Assembly (NCBI RefSeq): GCF_018866325.1
Contig: NZ_CP076457.1
Location: 6,917,001-6,981,000, forward strand
From: Streptomyces sp. YPW6
GTDB lineage: Bacteria; Actinomycetota; Actinomycetes; Streptomycetales; Streptomycetaceae
DNA: 64,000 bases
Reading direction: 5' to 3'
The notes beneath the pieces are model-generated. The model saw nothing but the letters and a program-made list of their open reading frames with translations. It made no database searches and was not told the DNA's origin. Position 1 is the stretch's first letter; every line of letters starts with the position of its first letter. Positions 57,560 to 64,000 of this stretch are shown here, piece after piece. The position numbers and the translations under genes are program-made.

Positions 57560-58798
57560 TCAGTTGCCGACACGGCGGCGCAGGTCCTGGAAGGCGGTGT
57601 AGTTGGCGATGACCTCGATGCGGCCGGGCGGGGCCTGTGCCACGGCCTCGTCGAGGCTCTCGCAGACCCGGAAGTCGAGACCGGCCACTTCGAGGCGGAC
57701 CGCGAGGTCCAGCTTCCGGTCGCCGAGCACGAAGATCGGGTGTCCGGCCAGCTGGGTGTAGTCCACGTCCCAGAGCCAGGAGGTGTCCGTGCCGTCCGCA
57801 CCCCGGGCGTTCACCGAGAGGATCACCGGCGTCGGCGGCGGGTCGATCAGCGAGAACGTCTCCAGCCAGCCGGCCGGGTTCTTCGCCAGCAGGAGCCGCA
57901 GCTCGCGGTTCTGGAAGGTGACGACGTCGTAGCGCCCGGCGACCGCCTGCACCTGGTACATCCGCTCCAGCGCGACCTGCGGCGGCACGCCGAAGACGGC
58001 GGCCACGGCGGCCGAGCTGGCCGCGTTCGCCTTGTTGGCGCGGCCGGGCAGCTGGAGGTGGATCGGCCACGCCGAACCGTGCGGGTCCAGGACGTAGTCG
58101 CCGTTCAGCGCCCAGCTCGGGGCGGGGCGGCGGAACCCGCACTGCCCGCAGAACCAGTCGTCGCCCGGTCGCTGCATCACGCCGCCGCAGGACGGGCAGG
58201 ACCAGGCGTCGTCCTTCCACGCCTGACCGGCCGCCACCCACACCACGTTGGCCGCGGAGGAGGCCGCCCAGACGACCAGCGGGTCGTCCGCGTTGGCGAT
58301 GATCACGGCCTTCGAGCCGGACAGGCCCTCGCGCCAGTGCTCCGCCATCATGCGGGTCTCCGCCGCGCGGTCCAGCTGGTCGCGGGAGAGGTTGAGCAGT
58401 GCGATCGCCTTGGGGGTCGTGTCACGGGCGACGCCGGCCAGATACTTCTCGTCGACCTCGATGACGCCGAACTTCGCGTCCGATCCGCCGGCCAGCGCCG
58501 AGGTGATGCCCGCGGGCATGTTGGCGCCGAGCGCGTTCGACACGACGGGCCCGGCGGCCCGCAGCGCCTCGGCGATCAGCCGGGTGGTGGTCGTCTTGCC
58601 GTTCGTCGCCGACACGAGGATCACGTCCAGGTGCTGCGCCAACCGCCCCAGCAGGTCGGGGTCGAGTTTGAGCGCCACCCGGCCGCCGATCACCGATCCG
58701 CTGCCCCGCCCCGCGGCGCGTGACACCGCCGCCGCGGCCTTGCCCGCCGTCACGGCCAGTTTGGCCCGCGGCGACAACGGCTCCGTGTTGCCTGCCAT
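57560..58798 (-). CDS. murT: Lipid II isoglutaminyl synthase, Mur-ligase subunit MurT
   Basis: A 412-residue Mur-ligase-like protein. The P-loop is SATNGKTTTTRLI (from about residue 63), the Mur ligase central domain follows, and a Cys4 zinc ribbon (CPSC at one end, FCGQC at the other, about 205-230) marks MurT. The C-terminal DUF1727 domain couples to GatD. MurT supplies ATP-dependent activation of the glutamate side chain. The ATG at 58798 follows AAGGAGG; an in-frame ATG seven codons earlier is an alternative. Confidence 0.92.
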   Translation of the reverse strand: MAGNTEPLSPRAKLAVTAGKAAAAVSRAAGRGSGSVIGGRVALKLDPDLLGRLAQHLDVILVSATNGKTTTTRLIAEALRAAGPVVSNALGANMPAGITSALAGGSDAKFGVIEVDEKYLAGVARDTTPKAIALLNLSRDQLDRAAETRMMAEHWREGLSGSKAVIIANADDPLVVWAASSAANVVWVAAGQAWKDDAWSCPSCGGVMQRPGDDWFCGQCGFRRPAPSWALNGDYVLDPHGSAWPIHLQLPGRANKANAASSAAVAAVFGVPPQVALERMYQVQAVAGRYDVVTFQNRELRLLLAKNPAGWLETFSLIDPPPTPVILSVNARGADGTDTSWLWDVDYTQLAGHPIFVLGDRKLDLAVRLEVAGLDFRVCESLDEAVAQAPPGRIEVIANYTAFQDLRRRVGN

Positions 58799-58899
58799 CG
58801 TCCTAGATCCTCCTTGCATCGGTCCGCGCCCAGCCTATCGATGTCCGCCGCATCGACCGCATCGCGGCACCACGGGAACTCCCCGGCCCCGGCGGAACG

Positions 58900-58905
58900 T
58901 ACGCT
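58900..58905 (+). promoter_or_regulatory. -10 box of a leaderless promoter
   Basis: TACGCT ends seven bases before the ATG of the deformylase gene; no ribosome binding site is seen. Confidence 0.5.
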
Positions 58906-58912
58906 TGCCGCC

Positions 58913-59458
58913 ATGCGAAACCGCCCGATCCCCGGCAGTTCCGGACTCGTCCGTGAGATGAGTCTGCTCGGTGACCCGTTGCTCCACCGGCCCTGCGAGG
59001 ACGTCACGGACTTCGGCCCGTCACTGGCGAAGCTGGTCGAGGACATGTTCGCCACGATGTACGCCGCACAGGGTGTCGGGCTCGCCGCCAACCAGATCGG
59101 CGTCCCGCTCAAGGTGTTCGTCTACGACTGCCCGGACGACGACGATGTCCGCCATCTGGGACACGTGGTCAATCCCGAACTGGTCGAGGCGGACGGACTC
59201 ACCGTACGCGGGCCGGAGGGCTGTTTGTCACTTCCGGGTCTGGAAGCGGGCACGGAACGTTTCGACCACGCGGTCGTGGAGGGGCTGACGATGACCGGCG
59301 ATCCGGTCCGGATCGCCGGCACGGGGTGGTTCGCCCGGTGCCTCCAGCACGAGTGCGATCACCTGGAGGGCACCGTCTACCCGGACCGGCTGACCGGGCT
59401 GCGGCGGTCCCGGGTGCTGCGCGCGGCGCGCCGGGCGCCCTGGGCGCGGCGGGGCTGA
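58913..59458 (+). CDS. def: Peptide deformylase
   Basis: A 181-residue peptide deformylase with motif 1 GVGLAANQIG, motif 2 EGCLSLPG (C104) and motif 3 QHECDHLEG (H146, E147, H150), the complete metal site. It removes the formyl group from nascent proteins. Genomes of Streptomyces carry several def genes, so this may be one of a set. The ATG is leaderless from TACGCT; the longer frame extends into the murT promoter. A basic C-terminal tail (RRSRVLRAARRAPWARR) is typical of actinomycete forms. Confidence 0.95.
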   Translation: MRNRPIPGSSGLVREMSLLGDPLLHRPCEDVTDFGPSLAKLVEDMFATMYAAQGVGLAANQIGVPLKVFVYDCPDDDDVRHLGHVVNPELVEADGLTVRGPEGCLSLPGLEAGTERFDHAVVEGLTMTGDPVRIAGTGWFARCLQHECDHLEGTVYPDRLTGLRRSRVLRAARRAPWARRG

Positions 59459-59508
59459 GCCCGCCGGGGCGCAGACCGGGTGGCCGCCGGCGGCGGGCCC
59501 GTCGCGGC

Positions 59509-59631
59509 CGGCGTCCGGGTGATGCCCGCCGGGACCGGTGTCCGGGTGGCCGCCCGCCGCTGAGCCCGTGCGGGGCCGGTGTCCGGTTCGGCGCCCGCCC
59601 CGCCCGGCCGGGTGTCCGGGACGTCGGGCTC
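59509..59631. repeat. Degenerate GTCCGG-type intergenic repeats
   Basis: Related words GGCCGGTGTCCGG followed by G/C-rich tails recur at 59513, 59540, 59581 and 59614 (spacing 27, 41 and 33), between the convergent def and TetR genes. Spacing is irregular, so it is a decayed array at best. Confidence 0.4.
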
Positions 59632-59644
59632 GCCGTCCCGGGCC

Positions 59645-60319
59645 TCAGAACCCCGGGCCGCCCTTGACGTCGCGGTCGCCCGCCTCCGCCAGCCGCCCCC
59701 ACAGCAGGTCGGCGAGGGTGCGCACCAGCCGCTCGCGGGAGCAGGGCCGGTCGGCGAGCCACCAGTCACCCGCCGCGTGCATCATGCCGACGATGCCGTG
59801 GCCCCAGATCCGGGCCGTCTGCTCGGCCTCCGGCCCCAGGTCGACCCGCTCGACGATCACCTGGCCCAGCTCCTCGCCGAGACGGCGCAGCAGCGGTGCG
59901 GAGTGCCGGCCGACGTCGAAGCCCTGATCGGCGGAGGGAGCGGCGTCGGCGGCGTCGGCCGCCGAGTCGTCGGGGTGCATCAGGAAGCGGTAGACCTGCG
60001 GGCGGGCCTCGATCGCGGCGAGATAGGTGTCGAGCGTGGACTCCACCCGCGCACGCCGCTCGGCGGGCGCGTCCAGCGCGGCGCGCAACGCGCTGAGCAG
60101 CGCGTCGGTGTGGCGCTTGGCCAGCGCGCGGTAGAGGCCGCCCTTGTCCCCGAAGTGGCGGTACAGGATCGGCTTGGTGATCCCGGCCTCGGCGGCGATG
60201 GCGTTCATCGAGGCATGCGGTCCGTCCCTGAGCACCACCCGGTCCGCCGCCTCCAGCAACTCACGGCGGCGGCGCTCGGCCGCGGTCCGCTGTCGCTCGG
60301 AGCTTCGTGCGGTCTCCAT
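59645..60319 (-). CDS. TetR-family regulator next to acyl-CoA dehydrogenase
   Basis: A 224-residue TetR regulator: RRRRELLEAADRVVLRDGPHASMNAIAAEAGITKPILYRHFGDKGGLYRALA (about 15-66) is the helix-turn-helix domain, and the acidic loop DDSAADAADAAPSADQG lies in the ligand domain. It is divergent from an acyl-CoA dehydrogenase with a near-perfect dyad between them, as in fatty-acid FadR/FasR-type circuits. GGGAG precedes the ATG; a longer frame adds 20 residues. Confidence 0.85.
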   Translation of the reverse strand: METARSSERQRTAAERRRRELLEAADRVVLRDGPHASMNAIAAEAGITKPILYRHFGDKGGLYRALAKRHTDALLSALRAALDAPAERRARVESTLDTYLAAIEARPQVYRFLMHPDDSAADAADAAPSADQGFDVGRHSAPLLRRLGEELGQVIVERVDLGPEAEQTARIWGHGIVGMMHAAGDWWLADRPCSRERLVRTLADLLWGRLAEAGDRDVKGGPGF

Positions 60320-60433
60320 GTCGTTACTCCCACCCCTGGCCACGCGATGACGTCGCATCACTCCTGCATGCCCGCGCAACGTAACACTCCAGGGAGCGGG
60401 CGCCGGATCGGCTCCAGGGCGGTTGACAGTACC

Positions 60434-60467
60434 TACTTGCCGGTAACAGACTGTTGTTACCGCAAGT
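60434..60467. promoter_or_regulatory. TetR operator in the acyl-CoA dehydrogenase promoter
   Basis: Perfect arms CGGTAACA (60441-60448) and TGTTACCG (60455-60462) with a six-base spacer, flanked by ACTTGC and CAAGT in nearly inverted order. A -35 box TTGACA is at 60423-60428. The dyad lies between the divergent TetR and acyl-CoA dehydrogenase genes. Confidence 0.65.
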
Positions 60468-60504
60468 AACGCATGGTTTTCGCCGCAGTGCCTGGAGGGG
60501 AAAC

Positions 60505-61731
60505 ATGGCCGAGTTCACGCTTGAGCTCAACGACGACCAGAAGCAGGTCAAGGAGTGGCTCCACGGCTTCGCGGCGGATGTCATCCGCCCCGCCGCCGCC
60601 GAGTGGGACGAGCGTGAGGAAACGCCCTGGCCCGTCATCCAGGAAGCGGCCAAGGTCGGCATCTACTCCCTGGACTTCTACGCCCAGCAGTTCTTCGACC
60701 CTACGGGGCTGGGCATCCCCATGGCCATGGAAGAGCTCTTCTGGGGGGACGCGGGCATCGCCCTGTCGATCGTCGGTACGGGCCTGGCGGCCGTGGGCGT
60801 CCTCGCCAACGGCACCGAGGAGCAGATCGGCACCTGGATCCCGCAGATGTACGGCGACGCCGACGACGTGAAGGTCGCCGCCTTCTGCTCCTCCGAGCCC
60901 GACGCCGGCTCCGACGTCGCCTCGATGCGCACGCGGGCCGTCTACGACGAAGCCAAGGACGAGTGGGTCCTCAACGGCACCAAGACCTGGGCGACCAACG
61001 GCGGCATAGCCAATGTCCACGTCGTCGTCGCCGTCGTCGACCCCGACATCGGCTCCAAGGGCCACGCCTCCTTCATCGTGCCGCCCGGTACCCCCGGCCT
61101 CTCCCAGGGCCAGAAGTTCAAGAAGCACGGCATCCGCGCCTCCCACACCGCCGAGGTGGTCCTGGAGGACGTCCGCGTCCCCGGACACTGCCTGCTCGGC
61201 GGCAAGGAGAAGCTGGACGAGCGCCTGGCCCGTGCCCGGGAGCGCGCCAAGGCGGGCGGCGAGCGGGTCAAGAACGCGGCGATGGCCACCTTCGAGGCGT
61301 CCCGCCCGGCCGTCGGCGCCATGGCCGTCGGTACCGCCCGCGCCGCCTACGAGGTCGCCCTCGACTACGCGAAGACCCGCAGCCAGTTCGGCCGCCCGAT
61401 CATCGACAACCAGGGCATCGCCTTCCAGCTCGCCGACATGCGCACCCGCATCGACGCGGCCCGGCTCCTGGTCTGGCGCGCCTCCTGGATGGCCACCACC
61501 GGCAAGCCGTTCACCTCGGCCGAGGGCTCCATGTCGAAGCTGTACGCGAGCGAGACCGCCCGGGACGTCACCGCGCAGGCGATCCAGATCCTCGGCGGCA
61601 ACGGCTTCACCCGCGAGTACCCCGTCGAGCGCATGCACCGCGACGCGGCCATCTACACCATCTTCGAGGGCACCAGCGAGATCCAGCGCCTGGTGATCGC
61701 CCGCACGCTCTCGGGCGTGCCCATCCGCTGA
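60505..61731 (+). CDS. Acyl-CoA dehydrogenase
   Basis: A 408-residue flavoprotein. The N-terminal helical domain, FCSSEPDAGSDVASMRTRA (FAD/substrate loop), and GMGFTREYPVERMHRDAAIYTIFEGTSEIQRLVIARTL-like end (QILGGNGFTREYPVERMHRDA with TIFEGTSEIQ), with E in the EGTSE area as catalytic base position, identify the family. It oxidises acyl-CoA to enoyl-CoA in beta-oxidation. GGAGGGG precedes the ATG by four bases. Control by the divergent TetR is likely. Confidence 0.92.
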   Translation: MAEFTLELNDDQKQVKEWLHGFAADVIRPAAAEWDEREETPWPVIQEAAKVGIYSLDFYAQQFFDPTGLGIPMAMEELFWGDAGIALSIVGTGLAAVGVLANGTEEQIGTWIPQMYGDADDVKVAAFCSSEPDAGSDVASMRTRAVYDEAKDEWVLNGTKTWATNGGIANVHVVVAVVDPDIGSKGHASFIVPPGTPGLSQGQKFKKHGIRASHTAEVVLEDVRVPGHCLLGGKEKLDERLARARERAKAGGERVKNAAMATFEASRPAVGAMAVGTARAAYEVALDYAKTRSQFGRPIIDNQGIAFQLADMRTRIDAARLLVWRASWMATTGKPFTSAEGSMSKLYASETARDVTAQAIQILGGNGFTREYPVERMHRDAAIYTIFEGTSEIQRLVIARTLSGVPIR

Positions 61732-61767
61732 GGGCTGTCCCGCCGGGAATGGCGGCACAGCCCTCAG
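61728..61767 (+). terminator. Terminator of the acyl-CoA dehydrogenase gene
   Basis: Arms CTGAGGGCTGT and ACAGCCCTCAG are perfect (11 bases), with an inner CCGCC/GGCGG pair in the loop. It starts at the stop codon. Confidence 0.75.
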
Positions 61768-61797
61768 GGCAGCGGAGAGGCGGACGGCGGACCCGCG

Positions 61798-61839
61798 GAG
61801 GGGGGCGGCTGGGGACGTGCGTGCCCCGGCCGCCCCCTC
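61798..61839 (-). terminator. Terminator of the glutathione peroxidase gene
   Basis: GC-rich arms GAGGGGGGCGGCTGGGG (61798-61814) and CCCCGGCCGCCCCCTC (61824-61839) pair with one or two mismatches, just after the convergent peroxidase gene. Confidence 0.6.
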
Positions 61840-61848
61840 CCCGCGCGC

Positions 61849-62337
61849 TCAGCCCGGCAGATGCGCCTCGATCGCCGCCACGACCTCCGTGGACTCCGGC
61901 TCCGAGCGCGGACGGATCCGCGCCACCGGCACACCGGCCGGCGAGATCACGAACTTCTCGAAGTTCCACTGGACGTCCCCGGCCTCCCCGTCCGCGTCGG
62001 CCAGCCGGGTCAGCTCCGCGTAGAGCGGGTGCCGGTCGCCGCCGTTGACGTCGGTCTTCTCCAGCAGCGGGAAGCTGACCCCGTACGTCGTCGAGCAGAA
62101 CGTCCGGATCTCCTCGGCGCTGCCCGGCTCCTGTCCGGCGAACTGGTTGCACGGGACGCCGAGCACGGTCAGGCCCCGGTCCCCGTAGTTCTGCTGCAAC
62201 CGCTCCAGGCCCTCGTACTGCGGGGTGAGCCCGCACTTGGAGGCCACGTTCACCACCAGGACGGTCCGGCCGCTGTAGGCGCCCAGCGTGGTCGGCTCGC
62301 CCGCGAGGGTGCGCAGCGGAATGTCGTGCAGCGTCAT
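61849..62337 (-). CDS. Glutathione peroxidase-family (thiol peroxidase) protein
   Basis: A 162-residue Gpx-fold peroxidase with active-site cysteine C35 in NVASKCGLTPQYEGL, glutamine in NQFAGQEPG and tryptophan in QWNFEKF. As streptomycetes use mycothiol and thioredoxin rather than glutathione, it is likely a thioredoxin-dependent Cys-peroxidase. The ATG follows AGGGAG; an in-frame ATG six codons earlier is weaker. It is the third gene of a leftward run with the GNAT and XRE-cupin genes. Confidence 0.9.
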   Translation of the reverse strand: MTLHDIPLRTLAGEPTTLGAYSGRTVLVVNVASKCGLTPQYEGLERLQQNYGDRGLTVLGVPCNQFAGQEPGSAEEIRTFCSTTYGVSFPLLEKTDVNGGDRHPLYAELTRLADADGEAGDVQWNFEKFVISPAGVPVARIRPRSEPESTEVVAAIEAHLPG

Positions 62338-62375
62338 GAAGCTCTCCCTGGTCATTGCGTGGTGCCGCTCGCCGC

Positions 62376-62900
62376 TCACGCGGCGGCGAGCTCCTTGTAG
62401 TAGAAGGTCGTCGGCTTGAGGCTGCCCGCCGGATCGGCCGCGTATCCCGGCACGCTCCCGACCTCCCGCCACCCTGCCTTGCAGTAGACCTGCTCGGCCA
62501 GGCTGCCGCTCTCGGTGTCCAGGATCAGCAGGGTGATGCCCTCGGTGGCCGCGTACGCCTCCACCGCCGCGAGCAGCGCGCCGCCGAGCCCCTGGCCGCG
62601 GGCGGAGGGCCGGACCATCAGCTTGGCGACCTCCGCGCGGTGGCGGGCGTTCGGCAGCGGGGCGCGTACCAGGGCGATCGTCCCCGAGACCCGGCCGCCC
62701 TCGCGGGCGATCCAGATGCCGATGCTCCCGGCCTCCACGGCGGCGGCCCGCTCCCGCCACCAGATGGCGGCCGCCTCCCGGTCCAGCGGGGCCAGGAAGC
62801 CCACCGAGGACCCCTCCTCGACGGTCTCGACCAGCAGGCCGGCCAGGTCGTCGGCGTACGTGACCAGTTCGGGGGCGGACACGTGGACGATCTCGGTCAT
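62376..62900 (-). CDS. GNAT-family N-acetyltransferase
   Basis: A 174-residue GNAT: VAKLMVRPSARGQGLGGALLAAVEAYAA is the acetyl-CoA loop, and GITLLILDTESGSLAEQVYCKAGWREVGSVPGYA the C-terminal half. The group resembles tabtoxin-resistance/streptothricin-type acetyltransferases acting on small amines, but the substrate is unproven. AAAGGA precedes the ATG. It lies 38 bases from the peroxidase gene and 71 from the XRE-cupin gene, all leftward, a likely operon. Confidence 0.85.
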   Translation of the reverse strand: MTEIVHVSAPELVTYADDLAGLLVETVEEGSSVGFLAPLDREAAAIWWRERAAAVEAGSIGIWIAREGGRVSGTIALVRAPLPNARHRAEVAKLMVRPSARGQGLGGALLAAVEAYAATEGITLLILDTESGSLAEQVYCKAGWREVGSVPGYAADPAGSLKPTTFYYKELAAA

Positions 62901-62971
62901 GGGCGGGGTCCTTTCGCGGCGGAGCGGTCGAAGCGGCGGGGAGCGGAAAAGGGCGGGGTGCGGAGTCGGGG

Positions 62972-63550
62972 TCAGGGCAGGACGATCAGGAGGGCGTACC
63001 GGGCCCGCTCCGGCCCCGCACAGTGGAAGCGGGACGGGCCGTGCAGCCGGAAGCGGAGGCAGTCCCCGGTGCGCACGGTGTGCGTGACCTCGGCGACCGT
63101 CACCTCCACCGTGCCTTCCACTACCCAGATGTGCTGCTCGACACCGGGCACGGGCGCGTTCTCGTAGGCGATCGACGCGCCCGCTTCGAGGACGGACTCG
63201 ACGACCTCGGCGCGCAGCCCGGGATGCGGCGGAGAGACCGACCGCCGGACGAACCCGGCCCCCTCGTCGCGCCAGACCGGCTGCCGGGCGGCGGGCACCA
63301 GGGGCGGGGGCTCGGCCTCCACCTCCATCAGGAGCCGGGACATCGTCCGGCCGTAGACCGTGCACAGCCGCCCGAGCAAGGTTGCGGTCGGACTGACCTC
63401 GCAGCGCTCCAGCCGCGAGAGCGTCGACCGGCTCACCCCGCTGCGGCGGGCCAGCTCGTCCAGGGACCAGCCGTGTTCGGTGCGCAGGTCCGCCAGACGT
63501 ACGGCGAGCCGGACGCCCATCGGATCCGGCTCCTCGATCCCTTCTCCCAT
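62972..63550 (-). CDS. XRE-family regulator with cupin domain
   Basis: A 192-residue regulator: XRE helix-turn-helix in residues 13-70 (VRLADLRTEHGWSLDELARRSGVSRSTLSRLERCEVSPTATLLGRL) and a C-terminal cupin (residues 100-190, EQHIWVVEGTVEVTV, TGDCLRFRLHGPSRFHC). The start ATG at 63550 lies seven bases after TAGGCT, and a longer start would read through the dyad. It probably represses its own operon with the GNAT and peroxidase genes. The dyad at 63543-63579 covers the promoter and start. Confidence 0.88.
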   Translation of the reverse strand: MGEGIEEPDPMGVRLAVRLADLRTEHGWSLDELARRSGVSRSTLSRLERCEVSPTATLLGRLCTVYGRTMSRLLMEVEAEPPPLVPAARQPVWRDEGAGFVRRSVSPPHPGLRAEVVESVLEAGASIAYENAPVPGVEQHIWVVEGTVEVTVAEVTHTVRTGDCLRFRLHGPSRFHCAGPERARYALLIVLP

Positions 63551-63579
63551 ATCCGGGAGCCTATCCCTGATATGGGAGA
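63543..63579. promoter_or_regulatory. Dyad over the XRE-cupin promoter and start
   Basis: Perfect 11-base arms (TCTCCCATATC, 63543-63553, and GATATGGGAGA, 63569-63579) flank a 15-base centre that holds the -10 box TAGGCT (minus strand, 63558-63563). The start codon lies in the left arm. It is a likely autoregulatory operator. Confidence 0.65.
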
Positions 63580-63708
63580 GACGCCAGGCGGTCCCTGGCC
63601 CGTGCCTCGCCCCGGTGGGCCGGCGGCTCGTGCGGCGCGGCGCGCGGCGGCGCCTCGCCTTCCGGTTCATGCGGTGACCCGTCCGGTGTTCCCCGGGCCT
63701 CCCCTCCC

Positions 63709-64000
63709 TCAGGGGGCCTCGGCACGTCGGCGGTCGCGGTCGCGCCGCAGCCGGACCCGCCGCCAGACCGCGCGCTGGGCTTTGAGCGTGGCCGCGCCCA
63801 CCAGGATCAGCACCAGGATGTTCACCAGAAGCTGGATGGCCGAGCCCCGCACATCGGACCAGCCGCTGAAGGCCGTGGAGACGGCGACGTCCGCGGCGGC
63901 CGGGATCGTCGTCACGGAGATGAACACCCCGAGCAGGGCGCCGGTCCTGGCCTCGGTGAGCGACACGATCCCGACGATCCCGGCCAGGGTGGCGACGGCG
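63709..64000 (-). CDS. DUF389-family membrane protein, 5' end cut by window
   Basis: The frame is open to the window edge and its C-terminal part is visible: AGIVGIVSLTEARTGALLGVFISVTTIPAAADVAVSTAF and SAIQLLVNILVLILVGAATLKAQ match the last membrane helices of DUF389/TIGR00341 proteins, followed by a basic end (RRVRLRRDRDRRRAEAP). The function of DUF389 proteins is unknown. A GTG at 63966 is not the true start because family sequence continues upstream of it. Confidence 0.8.
   Translation of the reverse strand, partial: AVATLAGIVGIVSLTEARTGALLGVFISVTTIPAAADVAVSTAFSGWSDVRGSAIQLLVNILVLILVGAATLKAQRAVWRRVRLRRDRDRRRAEAP

Overview
The window is about 64 kb of a Streptomyces chromosome (or a very close actinomycete). 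The evidence is a G+C content near 70 percent or above with strong third-position bias, GTG and even TTG starts, many start codons preceded only by a TANNNT -10 box (leaderless genes), a UreABCFGD operon with no ureE, a MurT/GatD pair, a whiJ-type regulator/DUF397/ATPase cluster and a c-di-AMP (ydaO-type) leader in front of a secreted NlpC/P60 hydrolase. From memory of other streptomycetes the gene order (pfkA, tap, urease operon, biotin genes, purB) looks like conserved chromosomal arm-proximal core. I see no phage, insertion sequence, tRNA, rRNA, CRISPR array or large secondary-metabolite cluster.

Layout. 1-5.3 kb: hotdog thioesterase, gamma-carbonic anhydrase, hexapeptide acyltransferase, XRE-cupin regulator, YbaK-like deacylase, AAC(3)-like acetyltransferase, CoA-binding protein. 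5.3-16.4 kb: YigZ protein, the sbcD-sbcC DNA-repair nuclease, an Lrp/rhodanese divergent pair, a DUF885 peptidase, an Lrp/PLP trans-sulfuration divergent pair and a membrane-anchored ACT-GNAT protein. 16.6-25.5 kb: Tat-exported PhoD phosphatase, a MocR/EamA divergent pair, alpha/beta hydrolase, ECF41 sigma factor, a GntR regulator with a near-perfect dre-like operator and a ROK regulator. 25.6-32.9 kb: mug, purB, SGNH hydrolase, two CBS/CorC membrane proteins, GNAT, a ribbon-helix-helix/Fic-like toxin-antitoxin pair, methyltransferase. 33.1-37.7 kb: biotin genes bioB-bioA-bioD leftwards and bioF rightwards; bioF has lost a readable start. 37.7-39.5 kb: whiJ-type cluster. 39.8-41.5 kb: LysR/LysE pair. 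41.6-44 kb: riboswitch-controlled NlpC/P60, a ClpP homologue lacking the catalytic histidine, and a solitary Phd/YefM antitoxin. 44.1-50.5 kb: TetR-controlled membrane protein and the urease operon. 50.6-64 kb: secreted tripeptidyl aminopeptidase, epimerase, PlsC, CtaG-like protein, pfkA, gatD-murT (lipid II amidation), peptide deformylase, a TetR/acyl-CoA dehydrogenase divergent pair, glutathione peroxidase, GNAT, XRE-cupin regulator and a truncated DUF389 gene at the right edge.

The region is mostly housekeeping plus many small regulator/target divergent pairs, nearly all with visible dyad operators between them. The features most worth following are the Fic-like toxin pair with its 9-2-9 operator on the -10 box, the histidine-less ClpP opposite an orphan antitoxin, the frameshifted bioF start, the perfect palindrome in front of ureA, a perfect 60-bp palindrome with attached 27-bp repeats between two convergent genes, and several other intergenic minisatellites. 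All functional calls rest on reading motifs and overall protein patterns; no database search was run.
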